The notes below the pieces were generated by a model. It was not told where the DNA came from. It worked only from the letters and a program-made list of their open reading frames with translations, and made no database searches. From assembly GCA_900291925.1 (NCBI GenBank), contig UWYS01000013.1, forward strand, positions 496,001 through 560,000: a stretch of 64,000 nt of DNA. Direction: 5' to 3'. Origin of the DNA: Thecaphora thlaspeos (Eukaryota; Basidiomycota; Ustilaginomycetes; Urocystidales; Glomosporiaceae). A program made the translations under genes and the position numbers. This document shows, one piece after another, positions 39,124 to 50,800 of this stretch (position 1 is the first letter of the stretch; each line of letters opens with the position of its first letter).

Positions 39124-41823
39124 ATGTTCTCGTCAAAGCCCATAGAGCCCATTGCCGTCACGGAGTCGCCGCGGCAGGAGGGCACAGAGAACGGCGCCGC
39201 ACCGATTGTCCACATTACCACGACGACGGGCACCATGAAGCTGCAGGAGAACGAAGACGCTCCCGGCTACAAAGCGCTGTCGCCCGGCTTGGGCCAGGCG
39301 GCAGCGGGCGGCAACACACCGGCTAGCAGCGTCGGCTCGCCTAACGGCAACGCCAATGGCGGCGTCCAGTCGCCTGCAGCGGGCGGCTTGCTCGAGCACC
39401 ACGCCCTGCAGCCGGCGCTCACCTCTGCACCAGTCGACACCTTTCTCGGCCCGAGCGCCGCGGCCAACAAGGTGCGCTCGGAAAACATGAAAGAGGCCGG
39501 TCTCAGCGACAAGTCGAGCGCGGCCAACATCGCTGCGCCGATCGGCACCGGTGGGGACCCGCTGCTCGAGCACCCTCCCGTCGCAGGCAGTGCGGGCAGC
39601 GACTCGCGCTCGAACCCCATCTCGCGCATGGAGTCGGCCTCGACGCCGCGGTCGTCGCTGAGCCGGGCGCTGAGCGGCGGCCAGAAGTCGGGCAAGCGGC
39701 CGGCGATGTCGCAGGGCGCCGGGGCGAGCGGGCTGGCCAGCGCGCGCGGCGTCGAGTCGGTTCACGCCCACGAGGGCAGCAACGGCGCCGCCGGCACAGG
39801 CACGCCGCCCCAGTTCATCTTCCCCAAGCTCGGGTCGCGCCGGATGCTCGAGACGCGCTCGTCGTCTAAGAAGAACATTCACTCGCCGGTCGACGGCCAG
39901 TCGGGCACCAACTCGCTCGATGACGGCGGCGGCGGCGGCGACCACGGGCGGTCGAAGAAGCGGGACGCATCGGGGCACCACGGCCCGCTCCACGACCTCC
40001 GCAAGTTCCTCCACAACCACATCGGCCACCACAGCGGCGAGTTGTCGCGCGGCGACAGCGGCCGGTCGGGTGTCGCAACGCCGAGGCGGCACGGTCGCGA
40101 CTCGCCACCGCTCGGCGAGGACCATGCTCACCTCGCGAAAAAGTACGGCAAGTGGGGCAAGACGCTAGGCTCGGGCGCCGGCGGAACTGTCCGGCTGATC
40201 AAGCGGTCCAAGGACCATACGACGTTCGCCGTCAAGGAGTTCCGTCCGCGACGGGTTGGCGAGAACGAGAAGGAGTATGTCAAGAAGGTGACGGCCGAGT
40301 TCTGCATCGGAAGCACGCTCCATCACATCAACATCATCGACACGGTCGACATCATCAGCGACCACGGCCACTACTACCAGGTGATGGAGTATGCCCCGCA
40401 TGACCTCTTCAACGTCGTCATGAGCGGCAAGATGTGCCGCCAGGAGATCTACTGCATCTTCCGGCAGATCATCGACGGCGTCGACTACCTCCACTCGCTC
40501 GGCCTGGCCCACCGCGACCTCAAGCTCGACAACTGCGTCATGACGACGGGCAACATCGTCAAGCTGATCGACTTTGGCACTGCGACCGTCTTCCACTCGC
40601 CCGGCAAGAGCAAGGTGGTCGCGACGGGCATAGTCGGCTCCGATCCCTACCTCGCGCCCGAGGTCCTCTCGCAGCAGACCTACGACCCGCGCCTGACGGA
40701 CGTGTGGAGCTGCGCCATCATCTTCCTCTGCATGATACTCCGCCGATTCCCCTGGAAGCTACCGGACATCAAGAGTGACCCGAGCTTCCGCCTCTACGTC
40801 AACTCGCACCCGGAGCTCTGCACGGCCCCGGAGCCGCTGCCGTCGTCTCAGCCGCCGTCGCGCACCAGCACGCTCGACACCAACGCCGGCGGCAGCAGGT
40901 CCAGCACGCTCGCGTCGTCGCCCGCCTCGACCGTGCCGTCGACGCACGTTACGTCGGCCGAGCTGGGCGCGCTGCGCAAGACGCTCGGCGTGACGCCCAT
41001 CAACGATGGTAACGGCAACGGCATCGAGGACACGGTCAAGATCCGCACCGCCAAGGAGGCCGGCTACACTACGCCGCACGGCATCCACTCGCAGCCGTAC
41101 TCGCCATCGATGAGCGAACATGAGGAAGACCACCATCACCACGGCAGTGGTGACCACGCACTCCAGGGCAGCATGCTGTCGGAAGGCAGCGGCAGCGGAA
41201 GCGGTGGCATTGGCCACGTCAACGGCGGGATGGCCTCGCCGCTGCCGATGTCGCCCGCATCATCGGAGCCCGCGACGCCATCCGAGGAGAGCGGCCCGGG
41301 GCCTGACGGCGGCCCGAGTCTGCTGCGAAGCGACAGCGTCTCGTCGGCCTCGTCGCAGAAGACCTTCACGTCCGGAGCGGCCGACAGCATATTCCGGCTG
41401 CTGCCGCGCGAGACGCGCTCGGCCCTCTCACGGATGATGGCGGTCGAGCCGTCGATGCGCTGCACGCTGGGCGAGCTGCTGCGTGGACGACGGTTCAGCG
41501 ACCTCGACAGCCCGCTGACGCACACGCCCGTCATGTCGCGCTCCAACAGCACCGACATGCTGCGCTCGGCGCTCGATGGCGCGCACCTCGAGGCGAGCCG
41601 CGGGACGCTGAGCCACGACGCGCACGCCGCCGGGCTGGGCGCCATTGGGCTGAGCGAGTTTGAGGACGACGACGACAAGGGCGACGAGTGGCTCAAGGGG
41701 ATCCGGACGTGCGCCCATGTCACGCGCGACGGCCGATCCGGCGAGACGCCCGACCACCCGCACGTCAAGGTCATGGCGGAGGAGCAGAAGCGCAAGCACA
41801 GCCTCTTCCACCGCAAGGACTAG
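39124..41823 (+). CDS. Ser/Thr protein kinase of the Hal4/Sat4-Hal5-Npr1 family
   Basis: Single-exon gene of 899 aa. The first 340 residues are Ser/Gly/Ala-rich and probably disordered. The kinase domain begins near 341 with the Gly loop [18 protein letters not shown], Lys in [10 protein letters not shown], catalytic HRDLKLDN near 463, DFGTA near 483 and APEVL. The segments [17 protein letters not shown] and [18 protein letters not shown] are characteristic of the Hal4/Hal5/Npr1 group, which controls plasma-membrane transporters: Hal4 and Hal5 stabilise Trk potassium uptake and give salt tolerance, Npr1 protects amino-acid permeases. Within that group it is closest by eye to Hal4/Sat4. The C-lobe is interrupted by about 190 low-complexity residues (565-755) before the closing [20 protein letters not shown]. 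The leader upstream is long and pyrimidine-rich. Confidence 0.85.
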   Translation: MFSSKPIEPIAVTESPRQEGTENGAAPIVHITTTTGTMKLQENEDAPGYKALSPGLGQAAAGGNTPASSVGSPNGNANGGVQSPAAGGLLEHHALQPALTSAPVDTFLGPSAAANKVRSENMKEAGLSDKSSAANIAAPIGTGGDPLLEHPPVAGSAGSDSRSNPISRMESASTPRSSLSRALSGGQKSGKRPAMSQGAGASGLASARGVESVHAHEGSNGAAGTGTPPQFIFPKLGSRRMLETRSSSKKNIHSPVDGQSGTNSLDDGGGGGDHGRSKKRDASGHHGPLHDLRKFLHNHIGHHSGELSRGDSGRSGVATPRRHGRDSPPLGEDHAHLAKKYGKWGKTLGSGAGGTVRLIKRSKDHTTFAVKEFRPRRVGENEKEYVKKVTAEFCIGSTLHHINIIDTVDIISDHGHYYQVMEYAPHDLFNVVMSGKMCRQEIYCIFRQIIDGVDYLHSLGLAHRDLKLDNCVMTTGNIVKLIDFGTATVFHSPGKSKVVATGIVGSDPYLAPEVLSQQTYDPRLTDVWSCAIIFLCMILRRFPWKLPDIKSDPSFRLYVNSHPELCTAPEPLPSSQPPSRTSTLDTNAGGSRSSTLASSPASTVPSTHVTSAELGALRKTLGVTPINDGNGNGIEDTVKIRTAKEAGYTTPHGIHSQPYSPSMSEHEEDHHHHGSGDHALQGSMLSEGSGSGSGGIGHVNGGMASPLPMSPASSEPATPSEESGPGPDGGPSLLRSDSVSSASSQKTFTSGAADSIFRLLPRETRSALSRMMAVEPSMRCTLGELLRGRRFSDLDSPLTHTPVMSRSNSTDMLRSALDGAHLEASRGTLSHDAHAAGLGAIGLSEFEDDDDKGDEWLKGIRTCAHVTRDGRSGETPDHPHVKVMAEEQKRKHSLFHRKD

Positions 41824-42304
41824 AACGTGGCAGCGAATGGGTCGACCGACGGACCGACCGACGGACCGACCAACATGACCTGCCTCGCTGCGCTCGCGCC
41901 CCTTTACGGACCAGTCTCTTTTGTCGGCTTTCCCCTTCCCCGACTGCACTGTAGCGGTACCCGTGTCTTTTGTCGCCGTAGCTCTCGTTTCCCTAATCCG
42001 GACTATAGGCTAGCTGACTAGTTTGCCTGTCTCGTGTTCCCTCGTCGCCACTCTTAAGCTTCGCCTCTCCCTCATCGCCCCTCTGTTCCTTTGTTTTGGT
42101 GGAACTGCTTAACCCAGTAACGACTTCCTGTCCCCCTCTGCGTTTCCTTCCTGAGTCTTCCATGCTAAGCATCGATGCCGCAAAACGAAACACCTAGACG
42201 ATGCCATGTCGCCACACGATCCGGCTGACGTGTGCTCTGGAAGAGCCTCAGTTGAGATTGCAGCTATGGTGCACCATGCGATCGACAAGGGTGGGGCCTA
42301 CTTC
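41824..42304. other. Convergent 3' intergenic region
   Basis: About 480 bp between the kinase gene (+) and CSL4 (-). A GACCGACGGACC minisatellite lies at 41841-41872, directly after the kinase stop. No coding segment is seen. Confidence 0.5.
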
Positions 42305-42629
42305 TTAGATGCCGTCTGGCTTTGCGCACTTGCGCTTTTCGACGGTGCCCGTGATGGGGTCGACCATTTCCTGCCAGCTTATAGGCTGCATCGGATTGCC
42401 CGTCACTGCCCAACCTGGACCGCTGCTTGCGATGTCAGAAGAGGAAGAGGAAGAGGAGGAAGAGGAGGTGGCGTAGATGACGCCTAGGTTGTTGGCGGCC
42501 GTCGAGAGGTAGTAGGATCTTGCGTCGCCCAGTGAGATCTGAGCGTCGGGGAGGGGGTTCAAGAGGAGGGGTGGAAGGCAGAGGTGAGGGGTTGGTGAGC
42601 CTTCCGATGAGTACTGACAGTGGTAGAAA

Positions 42630-42664
<35 letters not shown>

Positions 42665-43354
42665 GCGAACGAGGGGCGGGGGCATACGTACCACGATGGC
42701 TCTGACGATATCGCCCGGTCGGAAGCAGTCGCCCAGTCGGACCTTGTCCTTTTCGGTGTTGCGAACGTCTTGCGATCGGATGACACCCTGGAAGTCGGTT
42801 CCTTCTCCTTCGCCTGCGGCGTGGTTGCCTCGACCTGTAGCGATGGATGCGCTGGATGTCGAGGAAGAGGAACCGCAAGGTTGACCATCAACGATGAGGA
42901 TGGAGAGGTGGGCTTGTCTTGGTGTCACGCGCGTTACGCGGGCGATGACCTGCGTCGAGTCGATGTATGCGGGGAGAAAGCGAGGCTTTTCAGTGGTACG
43001 CTGGGATGATGAGCAAGACTGGTTGCGACGAGGGGGGGGGGGGATGGAGCTACTTACAGTGCTATCCGGTCTAGGGACGACGAAGCGGTTGCCTGCTCCG
43101 TGAACCGAGAGGGTGGCGACAGACGATATGGCTGCGCTCTTAGACTTGCCCTTGCTGGTGCCGGAGAGGGCAGAGGTGGAGGCGGTGTGTTGGAGGGTGC
43201 GCAGTTCGTGCCCGACGAGGGAGGAAAGGATGTGGTCGCCACGCGTGTAGATGCCTGAGCCAAGGAGAGGGAGCGGCGTGGTCGTCTTGGAGAGAGAGAG
43301 CGGTTGGCCTGGTAGAAGCAGAGGCTGTGAGGAGGTGGAAGGAGTGGAGGCCAT
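42305..43354 (-). CDS. CSL4: RNA exosome cap subunit Csl4
   Basis: Csl4 is one of three S1/KH cap proteins of the nine-subunit exosome core, which degrades and trims RNA 3' ends in nucleus and cytoplasm. Exons 43058-43354, 42692-43000 and 42305-42538 give 279 aa. Both introns (57 and 153 nt; donors GTAAGT and GTACGT) fall between codons and are stop-free multiples of three, so an unspliced reading is also open but inserts junk. The N-terminal domain shows LLPGQPLSLSK and GSGIYTRGDHILSSLVG, the S1 domain STQVIARVTRVTPRQAHL and RPGDIVRAIV|ISLGDARSYYLST, and the zinc-ribbon-like C-terminus ends NPMQPISWQEMVDPITG with KRKCAKPDGI; its Cys ligands are mostly lost, as in other fungal Csl4. Intron 2 contains a (CT)n(CA)n microsatellite. 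It shares a 512-bp promoter with LTV1. Confidence 0.92.
42630..42664. repeat. (TG)n(AG)n microsatellite inside CSL4 intron 2
   Basis: On the coding strand this is a CT run followed by CA units, lying a short distance inside the 5' half of the 153-nt intron. Confidence 0.9.
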
Positions 43355-43866
43355 GGTGTAAGGGCCTATCTGCGTGGTGGTTGACAGGAAGGAGCGGAGG
43401 CGGGCGGTTGGGATATCTGAAGATGGCGAGCCAGGAGGAGAAGGAAGATGTGATCGAGGTGATAAGGGCACGCAAGACGCTGTCCCTCTGTAGACGCAGC
43501 AGCAGCACGAATTACCCTGAATTTATATTGATTTTCCCCCTTTTCTTCCCAGCTGCCAGTACGTATGCTCGCTCAGAGGAAAGCGCAGTCGTCCGGCAAA
43601 GAAAAAGAAAAGGGGGGGTTTCTTTTTTCGCTCGCCCTGGCCCCCCCCAGCCCTGGCCCCAGCCCTGGCCCCGGCCTTGCCGAAAGACTGGCAGGGTTCC
43701 ACCTCCTCTCCCTCGCCACCTGCTTGCCGCTCACCACCATCACTTGTCTTCCCTGCTTTCATTCAAGCACGTACCACACACCACCTAGCTCGTCCGACAA
43801 CAAGCCCACTGATGTTCCCAGCCATCGCCTAGTCACCGCCTAGTCACCGCCCACACGCCGCCCCGC
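43355..43866. promoter_or_regulatory. Bidirectional promoter CSL4 / LTV1
   Basis: Only 512 bp separates the two start codons. It includes a G7 run at about 43612 and a C-rich block at 43631-43675 made of GCCCTGGCCCC-like units, whose complementary strand carries several closely spaced G-runs and could form a G-quadruplex. Confidence 0.6.
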
Positions 43867-46065
43867 ATGCCACCGAAAAGGTCCAAGCCCAAGTCGGCCT
43901 TCCGCTCCGACAAGGCGCAGCACTTCCAGGTCGTCCACCGTTCGCAGCGTGACCCTTTGGTCAACGACCCGGATGTCGGACAGCACGTCCTCAAGCCTAT
44001 CAGCGCCCCCAATGCAAAGGGAAAGACGCGCGCACAGCTCGAGCAGGACGAACACCTCCACGGCAAGCATGGCAAGCCGCTCAGGCACAATGTCGGCGAG
44101 GCCGCCCTCTACGGCGTCTACTACGACGATACAGAATACGACTACATGCAGCACCTCCGCCCCGTCAGGGACGCAGAGAACAGCAAGAGGGGCGGCGTAG
44201 ACGAGGAAGACGATACAGAGGCCATCCTGCTCGCCGCCGCGCCCAAGAAGCCCACAAGGCAAAAGGGCGACGGTTTCATCCTCAAAGATCAACAGGACCA
44301 CGACAGCACCAAGCCTGGCCAGCCCTCGGCGTCGTCGTCATCAGCGGCGGCGCAGAGGGACCACGCACAGCTCAGCCTCCCCGCAACCGCCTTTGCATCC
44401 AAGGACGAGAGGCCTTTCTCCTACACATCCCACCTCAACGTCGAGCCGTCGCTCCAGGGCTTCCAGCCCGACATGGACCCGCACCTCCGCCAGGCGCTTG
44501 AGGCGCTAGACGACGACGCCTTCGTCGACGGCGACCTCGAGGATGACTTCTTCACAGACATTGCAAAGTCGGGCGAGTGGGACGGTCGCCTAGATGAGCA
44601 GGCGGACGCTTGGCGAGACCTCCCGCCGGAGGGCGACGAGTCCATCTGGTTGGGCCCAGGCCAGCGCGTGCAGCAACAGATCGAGGACGAGGGCAAGGAG
44701 GCGCTCAGCCTCGAGGCCCGCGTCGCGCTCTTCAAAAAGGCTCAGGAGATGGAGCGCACCCTTACTGCACAGCAGAAGACCGCCGCTGGCGGGAAGGCCA
44801 ACGGGAAGGACAAGGCCCAGCAGGGTTCCGACGACGGAGAGGCGGACGATGACGACGATGACGACCGTGACCAGCTGCGCAGCCTGCCGCCGGCGTCGCA
44901 GGCGGGGACCGCATACACCGTCGGCGGATCCGTCTTGGGCAAGAAGGGCAAGCCGGGCGCACGGGCGGGCAGCGTCGGCGGCGGCAGCACGGCGTGGAGT
45001 ATGACCAGCTCGTCGATGTCGCGCAATAAGGGCCTGATCGACCTCGACGATCGATTCGACAAGGTCGGCCGCCTTTACGGGATCCGCGAGGACTTTGACC
45101 CTTTGCTCGACAACCTCTCCCAACTCGACCCGGACGATTTCGAGGAGGAGGTGTCGCGCGAGGACTTTGAAAACATCATGGACGACTTCCTCGACCACTA
45201 CGAGGTCATCGCCGGCCGGCTAAAGGAGAACCTCGGCGCCAAAGATGCTACGGGTGCCGAAAAGCTTGACCTGCTACGCAAGGCGCTCGGCGCCGCGCGC
45301 ATCGACGGCAAGGATTGGGAGGGAGGCGATAAGGACGTTGGCAAGGGGACAGAGGAGTCACTGGGCGAGTACGACGACTACGAGAGCGACGAGGAAGAGA
45401 TTGCGGACTTTGTCCCGCGCAGCCACATGCGGGAGAAGTGGGACGTCGAGACGGTCCTCTCGACCAAGACGAACCTGGAGAACCACCCGCGGACGATTTC
45501 GGCGCGTGAGAGCGTCACGGGTCCGAGCCGGTCGCAGCTGCCCAAGAAGATCGCCAATGGCGGGACGGGTCGGATGGCGGGGAGCATCACGTCGTCCTAC
45601 AGCCAGCGGCCCAACGCAGCTGCGTTCCTCGACGACGACGAGCGCCTCCCCAAGATCCGCGTCAACCCGCGCACCGGCTTCCCTGAGATCATCGGCTATT
45701 CAAAGCCGCGCAAGACGGCGGGGGCCAACGGCAAGTCTAACGGCGGCGACGGCGGCATCGACGCAGCGACACCTTTCGCCTCGACCAACGGCGACGACTC
45801 GGACGGCGACGACACGGCGGGCGAAGAGGGCTTCGACAGCGACGCCATCGAGGGAGCGTACAACGTGACCGTCGCGCGCGACCGGAACGAGACCAAGGAG
45901 GAGAAGAAGGCGAGAAAGGCGGCGGTCAAGGCGGCCAAGCAGGAGCGAAGGACGCAAAAGTCTCACACCAAAAAGGTCTTTGCGGACGAGAGGAAGAAGC
46001 AGACGAGGGCCGAGAGCGGGAGAAAGGCGACCGAAGGTAGACCCAGCGGGATGCGGTTGCTCTGA
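43867..46065 (+). CDS. LTV1: 40S ribosome assembly factor Ltv1
   Basis: Ltv1 binds pre-40S particles at the beak near uS3, helps place uS3 and uS10, and must be phosphorylated and released before final maturation; it also serves in nuclear export. Single-exon gene of 732 aa, longer than the roughly 460-475 aa of yeast and human because of acidic and Gly/Ser inserts. The N-terminus MPPKRSKPKSAFRSDKAQHF with HFQVVHRSQRDPLVND, then YYDDTEYDYMQHLRPV, is the conserved family start. Further marks are LDDDAFVDGDLEDDFF, FDKVGRLYGIREDF and the C-terminal basic helix ETKEEKKARKAAVKAAKQER followed by KKVFADERKKQ. No introns. Head-to-head with CSL4. Confidence 0.93.
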   Translation: MPPKRSKPKSAFRSDKAQHFQVVHRSQRDPLVNDPDVGQHVLKPISAPNAKGKTRAQLEQDEHLHGKHGKPLRHNVGEAALYGVYYDDTEYDYMQHLRPVRDAENSKRGGVDEEDDTEAILLAAAPKKPTRQKGDGFILKDQQDHDSTKPGQPSASSSSAAAQRDHAQLSLPATAFASKDERPFSYTSHLNVEPSLQGFQPDMDPHLRQALEALDDDAFVDGDLEDDFFTDIAKSGEWDGRLDEQADAWRDLPPEGDESIWLGPGQRVQQQIEDEGKEALSLEARVALFKKAQEMERTLTAQQKTAAGGKANGKDKAQQGSDDGEADDDDDDDRDQLRSLPPASQAGTAYTVGGSVLGKKGKPGARAGSVGGGSTAWSMTSSSMSRNKGLIDLDDRFDKVGRLYGIREDFDPLLDNLSQLDPDDFEEEVSREDFENIMDDFLDHYEVIAGRLKENLGAKDATGAEKLDLLRKALGAARIDGKDWEGGDKDVGKGTEESLGEYDDYESDEEEIADFVPRSHMREKWDVETVLSTKTNLENHPRTISARESVTGPSRSQLPKKIANGGTGRMAGSITSSYSQRPNAAAFLDDDERLPKIRVNPRTGFPEIIGYSKPRKTAGANGKSNGGDGGIDAATPFASTNGDDSDGDDTAGEEGFDSDAIEGAYNVTVARDRNETKEEKKARKAAVKAAKQERRTQKSHTKKVFADERKKQTRAESGRKATEGRPSGMRLL

Positions 46066-47836
46066 AGGACGGCGTTGTCGTGTCGTCATCGGCGTGGAGG
46101 CGGGCTCGTCGATGTGTATGTGCCATCATCCTCTTCCACGATACAAGATGACCTTGTCTTTGCAGCATACAGACGCAAGTTTAGGTGTGATGGCGGGCCG
46201 GGTACGTTCGAATGTCGACCTGTTTTCGCCTCGCCCTGGAGGATCAATTGATGCCAAGTCCATCGAACAAGTCGCACCAAGAAGCCGTCGCAGTCGCTCC
46301 TACCGACGTCGGGGGTGGCTCGGTCGACCCTAGCTACAGTACATAGGATGCCGCGAAGCCGACACGGGCAACGAGCGACGACGAAGTGGGCCTCTGCGAG
46401 ACCGACGCAACCTTGGTCTCGTGACTTGCTCTGCCCAAGCCACGGGAAAGGAAGAGTCTCCTCCGAAGGAAACAGGAACGACAACGTGGCCAAGCCAAGC
46501 ATCCCCAAAGCTTTGAGAGACGAGGTGCGAGCCAAACGGGGGGTCGAGGTCCCCCCGACGTCATGGCCTACTACTACACTGGCGAACTTCTGGATGCCGC
46601 TCGAAGAGAGCGCATTCTCACGAGACCCTGCACAGCCGGTCGGCTCTGCCGACCGGCTGGCTCCCGCTGCGCCTGCATTATCGTGCATCGAATGGCACGC
46701 CAAGCCCGACAGCAGCGAGCACCGATGTCCAAGCGGCGAATGGCGGTGCATGGACGTCGTACGCCTTCCTGCCTTGTCGTCCAGGACCTCGTTCGTCTTC
46801 TGTAAGGATGTCGAAACATAGAGCCAACCGTGGAGCGATGGTCGGCCGGCTGAACGGTGGAGTCGTCCGGCGATGAAGGCCAAGAAGGGGGATTTTATCT
46901 TTCTTTTTTCTTGTCCGTATCTGACTGAGCAACGTGAGGGGCAGGCCATGGTCCAAAGGGGCCGGCTCCGGCTCTGCATCTGGCAGGTCAGGCGGGTGCC
47001 GTGAGCGGGGCGCACGAGCCAAATGGAGCCGCAGCTTGGGCCGGAGGCTGCTTTCCCACGCCACCGAGAGGCAAAGCAAGCCAGTAACTTACCTCGGGCG
47101 TGGCCCGCGAAGCTTGTCTTTCTCGCTTGGTCTGGCCGGGCTGCTTCCGATCGTGTGGCCTCGCGAGCAAGCGGGTCACCCGCACTCCTCCCCTGTCACC
47201 CTGCCCGCCTGTCTAGCGCTGGGAAGAGCGACCTATCGCCCTGACCTTAGCTTACTCCTCCTCCCGACGACCTCTGTTCGATCTTGCTCCCTTACCAGCT
47301 CGACGTCCGCCGACACCCTCTCCCCTTCACCACCATATCTTTGACGCTGCGGCAGCTCAGCAGCTACGGCACAGTCCCTCCCGACCATCCTCTCCTACTT
47401 GGCCCACGCTTCCCTGTCATCGCTCGAGCCCCTTCTCGACACCTATTGTCGTCCTCCGGAAAGGCTGTGAAAGGTGAGGCTGCGATAAGCTATTTCACCG
47501 CCGAACATTCACCAACGCTAAACTCGCGGCCCTGCTCGACCACCACACTGCCACTCTCTCCTTTCTCTCACAGGCGTTTGGAAAGCTCCCCCGTCCACGG
47601 CTAGGTTCGATTACGTCCAGCAAGAGCTCGATGGCCAGGAGCCAGAGCACTCTCACCAACCACCTTCAAAGCCTCCCAATTGCGGCGAGACAGGCCATCT
47701 AGCGGCGCAGCCCCCCCAGAGCGGGCAGCATCGTCGACCCTCCACCGTCCGGACCCAGCCCCAGCTCGAGGTTCAGCCTTGACCATTGAGCCCCAACTGC
47801 AAGCCAGTCTCCCATTCTCTTCAGCATACGTACACG
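46066..47836. other. Intergenic region and long leader of the F-box gene
   Basis: About 1.8 kb. The right half (47150-47830) is CT-rich with few purine runs, as in fungal 5' leaders. A 309-codon minus-strand frame (46086-47015) overlaps the LTV1 3' flank but has no domain or protein-like bias and I do not call it. Confidence 0.5.
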
Positions 47837-50800
47837 ATGGACGCCGAACAACAGCGCGATACAGTGACGGTCGATTGTCTGGTTGGGGCTGGCCCGTCGA
47901 TGCTCCTTCACACGACCGACCCTCTGGCGTTCCCCAGCCTCGAGGCCAGCAGCGGCGGCACGACTCCCATCCGAAGCACAGACAGGGTCAAGGCCAAGGG
48001 CGAGGCACGCGAGGTCGAGGCCGACAGCATCAGCGACGACGACCACGCCCCGACGACCTTCTCCACTTCCACCTCCTCTACCAGCCGTACCGCTCCTCCG
48101 ACAGAGCTCGGCCTCCCCAATCACCAGGTCGATGCGGCGTTTCCTCAACCACGCCTGGTATCGGGTGACATCCTGGACAGCTCGCATCTGGCTCCCGTCT
48201 TTCCGCAGTCGCCGTCTGACCACGAGCACGGCGGAGAGGGCGAAGGGGACCGAGGCGACCCTGCCGAGCGCAGACGCTCGTCCTTGTCCGGCTACGCATT
48301 CCGCGCCTACAGCCGCACCTCTGGCAAGTGCATAGGCCAGGGGGATGGTTACTTTGACTACGGCTCCCGCAGCGGTCCGATCTTAGCCTCCCGTCGCTCA
48401 TCGAACGGCAGCTTCGATGCAACCGACCCGTCTTCGACGCACGCCTCGAGCAGCCGGCTCAGACCGACGCACCAGCGGGCTAAGTCGTCGATGGCCTCGT
48501 CCAACCCGTACGACTTCTTCGGGCCGAGCTCCATCGCCAGCGCGGCAACTGCAGCAACCAGCCCGTGCTCCTCTCCTTTGCAGATAGGGCCAATCTCCAA
48601 CAGAGCCGAAACCGCCGCTGCAGAAGCTCGACAAGACACGGTTGGCGACGGAGGCGCAGCGCACGACGATGAGGCCGCTGGAGAGGGTTGGATTCGCCAA
48701 GGATCGTCGTCGCGACAAGCCCATGAGCTGCAGCAACAGATGCGCGAGGCAACACCCGGCCCCGGCCAACAACGCTTCTCATACGAGCCTCCCTACTTCG
48801 AGGAGGAGCCGCTGCCAAACTACGAAGAGGCGCCCGCATACACGCCCTCGCCCGAGGTCGAAGACTACGAGTTCTCGCACTCGACGGCGACAAGTGGCTT
48901 CCGGAGTGCCGCGGCTTCGCGCTTCCTCTCCGGCCGACTTGCTCGCAGGCTGCACCTTTCAGACGCCCAACGCCGCGGAGACGGCGAAGCCGTCAGGACC
49001 AACGTCTCGACAACGTCCTACAGAGGCGAGGCCCGAGCGCATTCCCGCGTCCCCTTCACGCGGAGCGACAGCGCACCCGACATCACCCGGCTTGGAAGGA
49101 GGCGCGTCGAGGTGCATTCGTTCGCTGCGACCGACTTCGTGCAGGGAGCGGTGATGGGTCCGTCCCCAAGGCGACCGCACACTCCCTCCTTGGGGCCTGC
49201 CACGTCTGCGGGCGTCAGCCGGGACGATCTGATGGCTTCCGCCCGGGCCTCGGCGCGCTTCCTCAATTCCAACGCTGGCGCCTTCCAGGGTGTGTTTTCC
49301 GCATTCTCGGCGTCTAGGTCCGCTGCAGCCAAGGGCAGGACTTCGCCCCGCCCCGTCAGTCGTCCGGTGAGCAGGGCGGACTGGCACTCTGGCTCCACTG
49401 GAGGCTTCTTCACCTGCGGCTACGCTTCAAACAGGAGCGGAGCGTCGACGCCGAGCCGACTGAGACGCGGTAGCAAGAGCCGAAACCTCAGCATCAGAGA
49501 CCTCTCGGATCTCCTCTTCAACCGCGAGCGAAGGGGCGGACCGCCACCGAACGAGGCCAATACATCCTCTGCGCAAAGCTCGCCGGAAGCACCGCTCTCG
49601 GAGGGGCAGCCTTCGAAACCTGCAGAGGCCGATCTGGCCTCGGCACAAGTCAGCAGCGATGACGAGGAACAGGAGGCTACGACACAGGCTGCGGTTGTCG
49701 CACGTAGGAAGGCGCCGAGGGTTGTTGGGATGGAACGCCCTAGCCTAATGCGTGCAGCTTACAGCAGCCTGTACGCCTCGGTCGCGATCGATGCGGCGGC
49801 GGGGCCCTGGCTCGTCTCGCCGGGCGCAGCAAGTGATCCAAACTATTTCGCCAAGCTGCCCCGCGAGCTCGTCATCTTCTTCCTCCAAGCGCTGATCGAA
49901 CTTCATGCGGACGAGCATCAGCGGGATGTCGACGCCGGCACCTGGCGCGGAGCCAAGACGAGCGGCAGACGCTGGGTCGGCGCCGAAGAGGCCGTGAGGG
50001 AGCTGGTCAGGCTCGGCCGCGTCTCGCGCGACTGGCAGAGCTACGTCTTCGATGGTCAGCTGTGGCAAACGCTCGACGTATCCAGCTTCCCCGAGATGAG
50101 CGAGGCGTGCCTGCTGAGGATCGGCCGGTCGGCCGGGCCCTTTGTCAGGAAGCTGGACCTAGGCGGCTTGTCCGGACTGCCGTCGGCGTCGCTTCGCGCC
50201 CTCTTCTCCATCTGCGAGGCCGACACGTCCGGACACCGCCGCTCAACGCCATGGACGAGCCTGGTCGAGCTCAATCTACAGGGCTGCAGCGGTCTCACGA
50301 CCGGCTCGCTGGGACACCTGCTGAGCCACCTGTCGACGCTGAAAAGGCTCGACCTCAGTGGCCTGGCCTGCGTCACTGACGACACATGCAAGATCCTCGC
50401 TGATGCCGCGGTCGATCTCGAGCAGCTCGACATCAGCCGCTGCTTCAACATGACCGGGACAGGGCTCGAGGAGCTCGCAAAGGGCCGAACATCCGGCTCG
50501 GATCGCGTTGCTGATGTAGAGGCCGACCGCAAGACGGCCTCGCCCTTCAGAGTCCTCCGTGCCACAGGCGTCGGACCCCTGTCGCCAGGGCTGTTGTCGA
50601 CGATCGGCAAGCAGTGGCCCAACCTCGAGGAGCTGGACTTCAGTCACACGGACATCAGCAACCTCTGCATCGCCAGCCTCGTTTCCAGCGAAGGCGACCC
50701 CGCCTGCCACAACAACCAGCACCACGTCGCGCTAACGCCTTGGCAGGCGGGGATCGATAGCGATGGCCTGGTCTACCGCAGGACCTTCCCGCATCTCAAG

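Noticed and set aside
39133..40131. 332-codon minus-strand frame over the kinase N-terminus
   Set aside because: Mirror of a high-GC coding frame; Arg/Val/Ala-rich and without motifs, while the plus frame continues into a perfect kinase domain.
46086..47015. 309-codon minus-strand frame between LTV1 and the F-box gene
   Set aside because: No domain, composition reads like translated GC-rich spacer, overlaps the LTV1 3' flank and the F-box promoter, and no neighbouring exons fit.
47786..47836. Upstream start of the F-box gene
   Set aside because: It begins with TTG; the first ATG in frame is at 47837.
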